Below the pieces are notes generated by a model that was given only the letters and a program-made list of their open reading frames with translations, was not told the DNA's origin and did no database searches. Made by a program: the position numbers and the translations under genes. From positions 5,766,001-5,830,000 of the forward strand of contig NZ_CP035913.1 of NCBI RefSeq assembly GCF_004209755.1: a DNA stretch of 64,000 bases, read 5' to 3'. The DNA comes from Pseudoduganella lutea. Lineage in GTDB: Bacteria; Pseudomonadota; Gammaproteobacteria; Burkholderiales; Burkholderiaceae_D. This document shows, one piece after another, positions 1 through 9,307 of the stretch; within the stretch, counting starts at the first letter, position 1; each line of letters starts with the position of its first letter.

Positions 1-435
1 ATCCTGCATGCGATGCAGGCGCAGATCACGGCCGAACGGGGCAAGCGGGCGTTGATCGCCGCCTCCGAAGGCCGCAAGCAGGAGCAGATCAATATCGCCA
101 CGGGTGAACGGGAAGCGTCCATCGCCCGCTCCGAAGGGGAAAAGCAGGCCGCCATCAACCGTGCGCAGGGCGAAGCCACGGCCATCGTCGCGATCGCGGA
201 AGCCACGGCGTCGGCGCTGCGCCAGGTCGGCTCGGCGATCGAGCAGCCGGGCGGCGAGGAGGCGGTCAACCTGAAGGTGGCCGAACAGTACGTGGAGGCC
301 TTCCGCGAACTGGCGAAGACCAATAATACGCTGATCGTGCCTGCCAACCTGGGCGATATGAGCAGCCTGATCGCCACGGCGATGCAGGTCGTCAAGACAC
401 AGAACACGGCGCGCGTGGTGCGCACGCCGTCATAA
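1..435 (+). CDS. SPFH/band-7 (stomatin/QmcA-like) protein, C-terminal part
   Basis: The reading frame is open from the first base of the window, so this is the 3' part of a gene that starts upstream. It shows the long Glu/Ala/Arg-rich coiled-coil typical of the region after an SPFH domain (GEREASIARSEGEKQAAIN), then the conserved tail with NNTLIVPANLGDMSSLIATA found in bacterial stomatin/QmcA (paraslipin) proteins. Members of this family form membrane-anchored oligomeric rings that organise membrane microdomains and often assist FtsH-type proteolysis. The N-terminal membrane anchor and SPFH domain are outside the window. A DUF4259 gene follows after 16 bases on the same strand. Confidence 0.85.
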   Translation: MLHAMQAQITAERGKRALIAASEGRKQEQINIATGEREASIARSEGEKQAAINRAQGEATAIVAIAEATASALRQVGSAIEQPGGEEAVNLKVAEQYVEAFRELAKTNNTLIVPANLGDMSSLIATAMQVVKTQNTARVVRTPS

Positions 436-451
436 CGGACTGGGAGCAAGC

Positions 452-874
452 ATGGGTACCTGGGCAGTGGGACCATTCGGCAACGACTTCGCGCTGGACT
501 GGGCGGAAGACCTGCACGAATCGAACGACCTCTATTTCATCGGCGATACGCTGGACAACGTGCTGTCGCCGGACAACGGCGATATCCTGGAAGCGCCCTT
601 TGGCGCGGAAGGCCTGGCCGCCGTGGAAACGCTGCTGCGCCTGGAAGGGCGCGGCGGCGTGGAGGATGACGACTCGGCCGCGATCGATGAGTGGGTCGGC
701 GTCGTCAAGGCCAAGTACAAGCCGCGTACCGACCTGCTGGAGAAGGCCGGCCGCGTGCTCGACCTGGTGCTATCCGAGCGCTCGGAGTTGCGCCAGTTGT
801 GGCAGGATAGCGAGCACTTCGATGCGTGGCTCGCCTCGGTGGAAGAACAGAAGGCGCGGCTGCAGGGCAAATAA
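452..874 (+). CDS. DUF4259 domain protein
   Basis: This is a 140-residue soluble protein whose N-terminus MGTWAVGPFGNDFALDW matches the signature of the DUF4259 family. The family is widespread in bacteria and has no assigned biochemical role. There is no signal peptide or membrane segment. The start at 452 is preceded by GGGAGCAAGC, a usable ribosome-binding site. It lies between an SPFH protein and a secreted helical-repeat protein, all on the plus strand with short gaps, so co-transcription is likely. The family call rests on the N-terminal motif; function is unknown. Confidence 0.8.
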   Translation: MGTWAVGPFGNDFALDWAEDLHESNDLYFIGDTLDNVLSPDNGDILEAPFGAEGLAAVETLLRLEGRGGVEDDDSAAIDEWVGVVKAKYKPRTDLLEKAGRVLDLVLSERSELRQLWQDSEHFDAWLASVEEQKARLQGK

Positions 875-882
875 GGAATTTC

Positions 883-2046
883 ATGACGGGTGTGAAGAAG
901 GCCCTGGCGGCAGCGATGCTGGCCATGGCGGCAGGTTCATCGGTGGCGGCGACGCCGGAACAGGAAACCCTCGATCGCCTGGCGCGCATGCGTGCCATGC
1001 CGGCACTGCCGGCAAGCGGGGCCGGCGAGCAGCAGACACAGGAGCAAGCCCGGCAGCGGCGCGAACTCGACGCGACGTGGCGCTGGTTCGGCAACAACAG
1101 CACGGCGGCGCTGCCCGTGCTGCGGCGCGAGCTGGCCGCGGAGCTGAAGAAGCCCAGGCCCAACCAGTTGCTGCTGCTCGACGTGGGCTATTTCCTGCGC
1201 GCGCGCGGCGAGCCGGCCGACCGCGCCCTGTCGATGGCGGCGCTGCTGGCCATCGATCCGCAAGGCGCCGCGGCCCAAGCGCAGAGCCAGCAGCTGTTCC
1301 GCTTCGTGCATGCCAGCGCGGCGGACCGCGATCCGCGCCTGCTCCCGCTGATCGACAAGGTCTTCCTGCGCGGCGACGTCACCGTGCTCGTTCCGCAGCA
1401 TGGCTATACGGTCGACGCGACCTCCGTCTGCATCTACGTGTACGGGCAATACGGCGCGCTGGCGGAGCGGCACCTGCGCGGCCTGCTGAACGATCCCGCC
1501 GTCGTCAACCGCGTGCTGGAAGTGCTGATGTGGGTCGGTTCGCCGGACAGCGTGCCGGCCGTGGCCGCGCTGCTCGACAGCCCCGATGACGCGACGTTCG
1601 CGCGCGCCGTCACCTTCATGCTGCGCGCCGGCGGGCCGCAGGGCAGGGATGCGCTGCTGGCATTCGACGCCCGCAAGCTCGAGGGCAAGGCGCGCGACTT
1701 CTACCTGCAGACGCGGCCGCAATTGGACGCCATGCGATTCGACGCGCTGGTGCAGCAACTGTCCGACGCGCCGCCGTCCGCCAAGGCGGCCCCACCGCGC
1801 CGGCTGGACGAAGGGGCCACGCGCCAGGTGCTGGCCGCGCTCAACGCCGCCTACGGCAGCTACGAAGGCATCCAGCCGATCGAGCTGGCGCTGTCGGCCA
1901 TGCCATCCGCGCAACTGGTCGACGAACTGCTGCGCCTGCGCGAGCGCAGCCTGCTGCGCATCTCCGGCGAAGCCCTGGCCGACATCGACACCACGAACAC
2001 GCTGATCAACACGCTGCGTTATCGGGACAATCAGCGGAACAACTGA
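883..2046 (+). CDS. Secreted helical-repeat protein of unknown function
   Basis: A 387-residue protein begins at 883, nine bases after the stop of the DUF4259 gene, behind AAGGAA. A longer in-frame start at 826 would overlap that gene and hide the signal peptide, so 883 is preferred. Residues 1-22 form a signal peptide (AAAMLAMAAGSSVAA). The mature part is leucine- and alanine-rich with repeated amphipathic helices, for example around LLDSPDDATFARAVTFMLRAGG, which suggests a HEAT-like solenoid in the periplasm. I do not recognise a named family and see no catalytic motif. Confidence 0.75.
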   Translation: MTGVKKALAAAMLAMAAGSSVAATPEQETLDRLARMRAMPALPASGAGEQQTQEQARQRRELDATWRWFGNNSTAALPVLRRELAAELKKPRPNQLLLLDVGYFLRARGEPADRALSMAALLAIDPQGAAAQAQSQQLFRFVHASAADRDPRLLPLIDKVFLRGDVTVLVPQHGYTVDATSVCIYVYGQYGALAERHLRGLLNDPAVVNRVLEVLMWVGSPDSVPAVAALLDSPDDATFARAVTFMLRAGGPQGRDALLAFDARKLEGKARDFYLQTRPQLDAMRFDALVQQLSDAPPSAKAAPPRRLDEGATRQVLAALNAAYGSYEGIQPIELALSAMPSAQLVDELLRLRERSLLRISGEALADIDTTNTLINTLRYRDNQRNN

Positions 2047-2062
2047 AAAGTTGCCAAAAATC

Positions 2063-2366
2063 GGGGACTGTCCCTAGTGCCGTTAAGTTAAGTCTGCCAG
2101 AAGTTGCAGATAGCAGCAGAGCAGCAGGGGTCTGTCCCCGCCAGTCGTTGGCACTATCCAAGTCGCTGGCGATGATCAAGGGGACTGACCCCGGTTTTCG
2201 CCGGCATTTCGACGGATTTTGCTGGAAAACCGGGGTCAGTCCCCTCGAAGCGCTGACAACTGGGGTAGCTGCAATGACTTACCGGGGACAGACCCCTGAA
2301 GCTCAGGCGTTCTTTCGACATCGAATTCCGTTAATCGAACGGGGCGGCAGGGACTGTCCCGGGTTT
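2063..2366. repeat. Cluster of GGGG(A/T)CTG(T/A)CCCC short repeats
   Basis: At least six short near-palindromic units occur at about 2063, 2127, 2180, 2231, 2282 and 2350, for example GGGGTCTGTCCCC at 2127-2139. Two of them form a perfect inverted repeat with 20-nt arms: 2180-2199 begins GGGGACTGACCCC and its reverse complement is 2225-2244, with a 25-nt loop. These fill the 418-base gap between the helical-repeat gene and the sirtuin. They resemble dispersed REP-like elements; no gene is evident here. Confidence 0.75.
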
Positions 2367-2464
2367 GTCCGGTGTTGTTTCCCGACCAGCCCAGCCGTGG
2401 CGATTCGTCACTTGGCATGGTGCGGGGCGCCCCCACATGCATGCTTTCAAAACCCGATGAAGCC

Positions 2465-3295
2465 ATGAACGAACAGATCGACCAGCTGGCGGAATTCCTC
2501 GACCGTCACCGCAACGTGCTCGTGCTGACCGGCGCGGGCATGTCCACCGCATCGGGTATCCCGGGGTATCGCGACGAGGAAGGCGTGCGCCGCGGCAAGC
2601 CGCCTGTGCAGGGGCCGGAGTTCCGCGGCAGCGACGCGCTGCGCCGCCGCTACTGGGCGCGCAGCATGGTGGGTTGGCCGACCCTGGCGCGGGCCGAACC
2701 CAATGCCGGGCACCGGGCGCTGGCGCGGCTGGAAAGCGCCGGCCACATCGGGCAACTGATCACCCAGAACGTCGACGGCCTGCACCAGCGCGCCGGCAGC
2801 GCGCGCATGATCGAACTGCACGGCAATATCCACACGGTGCGCTGCCTGGCCTGCGAGCGGCGCCAGCACCGGGCGGCGCTGCAGCAGCGCCTGCTGCGCG
2901 ACAATCCGGCGCTGGGCGGCGTGCTGGCCCAGCCGCTGCCGGACGGCGATGCGCAGCTGGAGCCGGAAGCGCTGCATGAATTCATCGTGCCCGACTGCGA
3001 GCATTGCAGCGGCGTGCTGCAGCCGGACGTGGTCTTTTTCGGCGATAACATCCCGGCGGAGCGCACGCGCCAGGCCCTGCAATGGATGGACGAGGCTGAC
3101 GCGCTGCTCGTCGTCGGCTCGTCGTTGATGGTGTTTTCGGGTTTTCGCTTCTGCAAGATCGCGGCGGCCGAGGGCAAGCCGATCGCCGCCGTCAACGCGG
3201 GCAAGACGCGCGCGGACGACCTGATCGGCCTGAAGGTGGCGTTGCCGGCGCAGGAGGTGCTGCCGGCGGTGGCGGGGCTGCTGGGCGCTACGTGA
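2465..3295 (+). CDS. SIR2-family NAD-dependent protein deacylase (sirtuin)
   Basis: This 276-residue protein has the sirtuin hallmarks: GAGMS at residues 23-27 (NAD-binding Rossmann start), TQNVDGLH at 100-107, the catalytic His119 in LHGNIH, and a four-cysteine zinc site at C127-x2-C130 and C178-x2-C181. It would remove acyl groups from lysines using NAD and release nicotinamide and O-acyl-ADP-ribose in the cytoplasm. The frame extends upstream to 2372, but that stretch runs into repeat sequence and the homologous part begins at MNEQIDQL (2465). It converges on a DUF1349 gene. Confidence 0.92.
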   Translation: MNEQIDQLAEFLDRHRNVLVLTGAGMSTASGIPGYRDEEGVRRGKPPVQGPEFRGSDALRRRYWARSMVGWPTLARAEPNAGHRALARLESAGHIGQLITQNVDGLHQRAGSARMIELHGNIHTVRCLACERRQHRAALQQRLLRDNPALGGVLAQPLPDGDAQLEPEALHEFIVPDCEHCSGVLQPDVVFFGDNIPAERTRQALQWMDEADALLVVGSSLMVFSGFRFCKIAAAEGKPIAAVNAGKTRADDLIGLKVALPAQEVLPAVAGLLGAT

Positions 3296-3308
3296 GGCCG
3301 TGCAGGCC

Positions 3309-3884
3309 CTACGTCAGGTCGTGCAAGCTCTTCTTCAACGCAGGGCCAACCGTAAAATCGCTGAACCGCACGTCCAGCCCGGCGCGCTGTGGCGTGCAGC
3401 ACATGGGGCCGACAAGATAATGCCCGGACACCGGAAATGGCGCCAGCCGCAACAGCGGCCACGTGGTCCCGTCGGTCGAGTACTGCACGCGGATCGCGCC
3501 ATCGTCGACGGTGATGCGCAGCCAGAACCCATCCGGCAGCGGCGGCGCCGGCATCGTTGCCCAGTCGGATTTTTCATCCGTCAGCACGGTGCTCAGCATC
3601 GGCTGGCCGTCCGAGAATTCGACGCCTGCCTTCAGCCAGCGATGCGCATCGATGCGCACCATCAGGCCCGCCTGGTCGTACAGCTCGGTGAAATCGGCCC
3701 GGATCCTTGCCTGGGCGGTAAAACCGCCGGAGACGGGCTGGCCGAAGAAATGGCCGTTGTCGCGAATGAAGCCGTAGCTCGTGATGCGCCAGAAGTCGGT
3801 CTGGTCACTGGTCACGGCATGCAGCGTGCCGCCTTCGATGCGGTGGAAGGGCGGCTCGTTCAGCCAGGTGCAGCGGTCGAACAT
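3309..3884 (-). CDS. DUF1349 (concanavalin A-like) protein
   Basis: The 191-residue protein reads as a single beta-sandwich of the DUF1349 family, with the motifs YDQAGLMVR near residue 71 and LPDGFWLRITVDDG near 116, then a segment close to VQYSTDGTTWPLLR. The family is related to the lectin-like fold seen at the C-terminus of some beta-xylosidases and in proteins once described as regulators of enolase; its role here is unknown. There is no signal peptide, so it should be cytoplasmic. It ends 13 bases from the sirtuin stop, convergent. Confidence 0.85.
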   Translation of the reverse strand: MFDRCTWLNEPPFHRIEGGTLHAVTSDQTDFWRITSYGFIRDNGHFFGQPVSGGFTAQARIRADFTELYDQAGLMVRIDAHRWLKAGVEFSDGQPMLSTVLTDEKSDWATMPAPPLPDGFWLRITVDDGAIRVQYSTDGTTWPLLRLAPFPVSGHYLVGPMCCTPQRAGLDVRFSDFTVGPALKKSLHDLT

Positions 3885-3936
3885 GGCGTGCTTTCGTGGT
3901 CGAAAGCGCCACTATAGCCGGGCCGGCAAGGCCTTG

Positions 3937-4512
3937 TCAGCGTTGCAGCAGCATCGAGCGCACGATGCCTTCCTTGGCCAGCACATAGTCGTGACCGGCC
4001 AGCACGAAGTTGGTCTGCGGTTGCACGACCTTCACGTTGATGAACACCATATCGCTCGTTTCCGCATAGGACCCCACCACCACGGCCTGCGCATTGTGGG
4101 TCTGCGCCACGTCGCCGATCTCGCGCGTGAGCATCAGTTCACCCTGGTTGCGCTTCAGGTAGACGGAGGTGCGCAGTTTCATTTCCAGCATCTTGAGGCT
4201 GCCCTGCGCCATGCGCGTGGACACCTGCTCGGAGATGAGACGGCCCAGCGTGGACGTCTGGTCCAGCGCATCGATGTTGACGATGGTGGCCATGATCAGC
4301 GGCTTGTCCGCCGCCAGCTTGCCGTTGAGCTGGGCCAGCAGCGCATCCGCTGCCTTGTAGTTGGCGTTGACGAACTGGTTCGACGACAGCGTGGCGTAGT
4401 TCGCCTCTTCCTTCGCAGGCGCGCCCGCGCAGCCGGCCAGCAACATGGTGGCAAAAGCGGTGGCAATGGCGGTGGCTAGGGTTGCCGACCGGGCCAGGGC
4501 GGCGGCGCGCAT
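3937..4512 (-). CDS. FlgO-family lipoprotein
   Basis: This 191-residue protein starts with a lipoprotein-type signal peptide ending in LLAGCAG (Cys near residue 28), so it is probably anchored in a membrane and faces the periplasm. The body carries the FlgO-like arrangement: LSSNQFVNANYKAADALL, then ATIVNIDALDQTSTLGRLISEQVSTRM and DVAQTHNAQAVVVGSYAETSDMV. FlgO is linked to the outer-membrane part of flagella in Vibrio, but the family is broader and no flagellar gene is nearby. Its start overlaps the stop of the upstream lipoprotein gene by one base (TGATG), which indicates a two-gene operon. Confidence 0.82.
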   Translation of the reverse strand: MRAAALARSATLATAIATAFATMLLAGCAGAPAKEEANYATLSSNQFVNANYKAADALLAQLNGKLAADKPLIMATIVNIDALDQTSTLGRLISEQVSTRMAQGSLKMLEMKLRTSVYLKRNQGELMLTREIGDVAQTHNAQAVVVGSYAETSDMVFINVKVVQPQTNFVLAGHDYVLAKEGIVRSMLLQR

Positions 4513-5186
4513 CAGCGGCCTCCCTGCACTTGGAATACCTTGGTCAATTGCGTGTCCTCCTTGATGCCATACAGCGCCCGGTCGGTATCGGCCACGTAAT
4601 AGGCCGACGTGCTACGGGCATGGTAGCGGAACTGGTCGCCGACGGACAGCGTGACGATGAGTTCCGTCTTCGGCGTTGGGCCATTGGCGAACTGGCTGTG
4701 GAACCAGTGCGAGGCATCGCCTGCGCCGGCCAGCGCGACCGCGCCGACCGTCGGATTGATGTCGGACAGCACCCACGCGCCGTTGGTCAGCGCCGTGAGC
4801 GCGCCGGTATAGCGGTACTGCGGGCGGTTCGGCGTGAACGTGACGGCCTGGATGTCCAGCTCCACCTTCCACGCGCCGGCCGGCGTGCGCGACACCACGA
4901 AGCCATCCTTGACCAGCGACGTGATGAGCTGGTTCGTCACCGCGCGCTTGAAGGGCGATGCTTCCTTGTCCTCGACGACATGGAACGGGCGCTGCGGATG
5001 CTTTTTCATTTCCGCGACGACGCGCTGCTCGAGGTGGTCGGCGATCGCGTTCCAGTGCGACGCGGCCTGCAGCTTTTCCTGGCGCGCGGTCGGGAAATTC
5101 GTCGCCAGCGGGGCAGGGGAGTAGGGAACGGCGCAGCCTGCCAGGGCGGCAGCGAGGGCGAAGGGAATGGCGACTTTGGCAATCAT
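4512..5186 (-). CDS. Lipoprotein, operon partner of the FlgO-like gene
   Basis: A start at 5186 gives 224 residues with a clear lipoprotein signal peptide (IAKVAIPFALAAALAGCAV). A longer frame begins at 5228 but adds a segment before the signal peptide. The mature protein contains WNAIADHLEQRVV, VEDKEASPFKRAVTNQL and VELDIQAVTFTPNRPQ, a pattern I associate with uncharacterised proteobacterial lipoproteins paired with FlgO-like genes. It is translationally coupled to that gene. No enzymatic motif is visible; a structural envelope role is an inference. Confidence 0.75.
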   Translation of the reverse strand: MIAKVAIPFALAAALAGCAVPYSPAPLATNFPTARQEKLQAASHWNAIADHLEQRVVAEMKKHPQRPFHVVEDKEASPFKRAVTNQLITSLVKDGFVVSRTPAGAWKVELDIQAVTFTPNRPQYRYTGALTALTNGAWVLSDINPTVGAVALAGAGDASHWFHSQFANGPTPKTELIVTLSVGDQFRYHARSTSAYYVADTDRALYGIKEDTQLTKVFQVQGGR

Positions 5187-5294
5187 GGGGCAACCCGGAG
5201 TAATTAGCCGGAAAAGTGTAGCACGCACCCATTGCTCAGTGGAAACGTCGCGCGTGGTGCCGTGGCTCCAGCGCGACGTCGTTTTGACAACGTG

Positions 5295-5744
5295 TCAGCG
5301 CCGGTTCTGCTTCATCGCCGCCTGCACTTCGCGCTTGGCGTCGTGATCCTTCTCGGAGGCGCGCTTGTCGTGCTGCTTCTTGCCCTTGGCCAGGCCGATC
5401 TCGCACTTGATGCGGCCGCCCTTGAAATGCAGGTTCAGCGGCACGAGCGTGTAGCCCGAGCGCTCCACTTTACCGATCAGCTTGTCGATTTCCTGGCGGT
5501 GCAGCAAGAGCTTGCGGGTACGCACCGCTTGCGGGTGGATGTGGGTGGACGCGGTGGGCAGTGCGCTGATGTGCGCGCCAAACAGGTACAGTTCGTTGTC
5601 GCGGATCGTCACGTACGCTTCCTTGATCTGTACGCGGGCATCGCGGATTGCCTTCACTTCCCAGCCCTCGAGCGCGATGCCCGCTTCATAGCGGTCTTCG
5701 ATAAAATAGTCGTGGAAGGCTTTGCGGTTATCAGCGATGGTCAT
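5295..5744 (-). CDS. smpB: SsrA-binding protein SmpB
   Basis: The 149-residue protein matches SmpB over its whole length: an N-terminal [23 protein letters not shown], the OB-fold signature [14 protein letters not shown], then [10 protein letters not shown] and a basic C-terminal tail ([16 protein letters not shown]). SmpB binds tmRNA and carries it into stalled ribosomes for trans-translation. The gene is divergent from ratA across a 104-base region that probably holds both promoters; this arrangement is common in beta- and gammaproteobacteria. The tmRNA gene itself was not seen in the window. Confidence 0.97.
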   Translation of the reverse strand: MTIADNRKAFHDYFIEDRYEAGIALEGWEVKAIRDARVQIKEAYVTIRDNELYLFGAHISALPTASTHIHPQAVRTRKLLLHRQEIDKLIGKVERSGYTLVPLNLHFKGGRIKCEIGLAKGKKQHDKRASEKDHDAKREVQAAMKQNRR

Positions 5745-5848
5745 GTGAATTTCTTATGGAACGTGCCACTTGCGCGGGTCGGTTAAACTACGGTCTTCAT
5801 TCGCGCCGGGGCGCGATTTGTCCAACATGATATCAAACGGTTAAATAA

Positions 5849-6280
5849 ATGGCGGTAGTGCACAAATCGGTATTCCTTGGATACAGCGCGCAGCAGATGT
5901 TCGACCTGGTGGACCGGGTAGAGGATTATCCCAAATTCCTGCCATGGTGTGGCGGCGTGGAAGTGCGGGAACGGGGCGAGAACTCGGTGGTGGCGTCGGT
6001 GGGCATCAATTTCCATGGCGTCAAGCAAAGCTTCACCACGTCGAACACGAACACGCCGCCCACGGCCATCAAGATGAACCTGGTGGACGGCCCGTTCAAG
6101 ACGCTGCACGGCACGTGGACGTTCAAGCCGCTGCGCGAGGATGCCTGCAAGGTGGAACTGGACCTGCAGTACGAATTTTCCAGCCGCCTGCTGGAGCAGG
6201 TGATCGGCCCCGTGTTCGGCATGATCGCCAACAGCATGGTCGATTCGTTCTGCAAACGCGCCGAAACCGTTTATGGGTGA
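5849..6280 (+). CDS. ratA: RatA/Coq10-like START-domain protein
   Basis: The 143-residue protein has the START/SRPBCC pattern of RatA: VFLGYSAQQMFDLVDRVEDYPKFLPWC at the N-terminus, LVDGPFKTLHGTWTF in the middle and MVDSFCKRAE at the end. Relatives include mitochondrial Coq10, which binds ubiquinone, and E. coli RatA, reported to interfere with 70S ribosome assembly. Which role applies here cannot be told from sequence. It is divergent from smpB and is followed by rnfH, whose likely start overlaps its last codons. Confidence 0.9.
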   Translation: MAVVHKSVFLGYSAQQMFDLVDRVEDYPKFLPWCGGVEVRERGENSVVASVGINFHGVKQSFTTSNTNTPPTAIKMNLVDGPFKTLHGTWTFKPLREDACKVELDLQYEFSSRLLEQVIGPVFGMIANSMVDSFCKRAETVYG

Positions 6281-6605
6281 AACGATGGCCGAGCGCATCA
6301 AGGTGTCGCTGAGTTATGCGCCGGTGCCGCGGTTCGATGCGAATGCCCCGTCGGACGCGATCGCGCAGCCGATCCTGCGCGCACTCGATGTCGAGGCCGG
6401 CACGACGATCGGCCAGGCCATCGAACAATCCGGCATCCTGCAGGAGGCGCCGGAAATCAATCTCGTTACGATGCCAGTGGGAATCTACGGCAAGAAGAAA
6501 ACGCTCGATACCGTGCTGCAGCCGCGCGATCGCATCGAGATCTACCGGCCGCTGATCGCCGATCCAAAGGATGCACGGCGGCGCCGCGCGAAAAAAGCGT
6601 CATAG
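6273..6605 (+). CDS. rnfH: RnfH/RatB-family ubiquitin-fold protein
   Basis: A 110-residue protein (106 if the ATG at 6285 is used) with the beta-grasp pattern of the RnfH family: an early strand IKVSLSYAPVP, ALDVEAGTTIGQAIEQSG, VGIYGKKKTLDTVLQPRDRIEIYRPL and a basic tail DARRRRAKK. The family has an unknown role and is regularly found next to ratA, as here. The first start overlaps the ratA stop by eight bases, which supports coupling. The 3' end overlaps the convergent XRE regulator gene by six bases. Confidence 0.9.
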   Translation: MGETMAERIKVSLSYAPVPRFDANAPSDAIAQPILRALDVEAGTTIGQAIEQSGILQEAPEINLVTMPVGIYGKKKTLDTVLQPRDRIEIYRPLIADPKDARRRRAKKAS

Positions 6606-6932
6606 GTCCAGCATGTGCGGCGCGATGCCCAGCGCCCCGGCGATGCGTTCGCGGGTGGTGCGGCGTGGCCGCAAACCCGCTTCCTGCTGCGCGTAGGCCG
6701 GCTGGCTGATGCCGATACGCGTGGCCACTTCCAGCTGCGTCAGGCCCAGGTATTCGCGCCACGCGCGCGCCGCCGTCCAGGCGTTTTCAGCGATCATGCC
6801 CACCACCTGGTGCGGCACGTCGGTGTCCTTATGGCGCGACTGCGTTTGCATGTAGGTAGCGTAGGGGATGACGACATACACGGGCTCCCCATTGGGCCCG
6901 TTGATGATCTGCACATTCGAGAAAGCATTCAT
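6600..6932 (-). CDS. XRE-family HTH regulator with Phd-like N-terminus
   Basis: The C-terminal half (from about residue 58) is a helix-turn-helix of the Cro/CI type: LGLTQLEVATRIGISQPAYAQQEAGLR. The N-terminus VQIINGPNGEPVYVVIPYATYM resembles the start of Phd/YefM-type antitoxins, where a similar strand is followed by VVIPYDEY. The mixture suggests an antitoxin-like regulator. No toxin gene of RelE/ParE type is visible in the 175 bases upstream or in rnfH downstream, so it may be an orphan. The DNA target is not known. Confidence 0.75.
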   Translation of the reverse strand: MNAFSNVQIINGPNGEPVYVVIPYATYMQTQSRHKDTDVPHQVVGMIAENAWTAARAWREYLGLTQLEVATRIGISQPAYAQQEAGLRPRRTTRERIAGALGIAPHMLDL

Positions 6933-7107
6933 GGTTCGCTCGCTGGTCGGTTCAGCGCTGGTCGGTCAGCGCTGGTTCAAGGATAAGGCTTGCGTAGTTT
7001 GGCTTATATTCTTGAGGCGACCGCAGCTATGGGGGCGAGGCTTGCGCGTGGTCAAACATCATTGCACAAGGTGTTACTTGCCATCCGCGGGTACTTGTCA
7101 TGCGCGG

Positions 7108-7605
7108 CTACTTGCACTGCGCGGCAAGCGTGTCACGGTTGCGCTGTATCTGTTCGGCTTTTTGCGCATCGTCCAGGAATGCCGGTTCGCCATCCTTGCC
7201 GGTGGTGGCGATGCGGATGCCCGATTCCAGCACGCGCAGGTTCGTTCGCGCGTTGTCGCACGTGACCGCCGCAGCAGCCTTGGCCTGCGTTTTCACGCCG
7301 GCTTCCTGCGCCTGCCGGGCCGCCTCGGCACGCCGTTCCTCGAACCGGGCATTGCGTTCCGCCGTGGAGGGCACGGCTTTCGCCGGCGGCGCAGGCGCGG
7401 CGGGTGCCGGCTCAGCCAGTTCCCGGCGCAAGTCGGGCAGTTGGCCGCGCGGCGCCTTCAGGATGCGCGAGGGCGGCACCGATGCCGGCGGCGGCTGGTC
7501 CGAGAAATGCCGCCCGCCTTTGGCATCCTTCCATTCCCACTGCGCATGGGCCGCCGCGCAGCAGGTGAGCAGCAGTGCAGCAGAAATCCTATGGCATTGT
7601 TTCAT
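7108..7605 (-). CDS. DUF4124 domain-containing secreted protein
   Basis: The 165-residue protein has a signal peptide (ISAALLLTCCAAAHA) followed directly by the DUF4124 signature QWEWKDAKGGRHFSDQPPP, then a Pro/Ala-rich linker and a Glu/Arg-rich helix (AERNARFEERRAEAARQAQ). The C-terminal part has CDNARTNLRVLESG and ends in Cys-Lys. DUF4124 proteins are common in Betaproteobacteria, face the periplasm and have no assigned role. It is divergent from guaB. Confidence 0.85.
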   Translation of the reverse strand: MKQCHRISAALLLTCCAAAHAQWEWKDAKGGRHFSDQPPPASVPPSRILKAPRGQLPDLRRELAEPAPAAPAPPAKAVPSTAERNARFEERRAEAARQAQEAGVKTQAKAAAAVTCDNARTNLRVLESGIRIATTGKDGEPAFLDDAQKAEQIQRNRDTLAAQCK

Positions 7606-7715
7606 GAGCGTTATCCCAGAGTTTATTTCCTTGCGGAATCACCGAGATTTGACCGCGATTACCGTCCGGCTGTCAATCGCAAACCCACTATCTTTTCCAT
7701 AATGCAAGGACTTAG

Positions 7716-9224
<1,509 letters not shown>

Positions 9225-9236
9225 GCGTTCCTTCGA

Positions 9237-9273
9237 CGCCGGCCGGTTGAACGACCTGCCGGCGTTTCTCTTT
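9237..9273 (+). terminator. Hairpin with T-rich tail between guaB and guaA
   Basis: GCCGGCCGGT and ACCTGCCGGC form a stem around a TGAACG loop, with the outer GCCGGC arms at 9238-9243 and 9258-9263. It is followed by TTTCTCTTT. It could be a partial terminator that lowers read-through from guaB into guaA. Confidence 0.55.
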
Positions 9274-9307
9274 ATTGTCCCGGTTTCCAAGCACACAAGC
9301 CAACTAC

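Noticed and set aside
3937..4512. Flagellar gene cluster suggested by the FlgO-like gene
   Set aside because: No other flagellar gene is nearby, and the family is broader than flagella.
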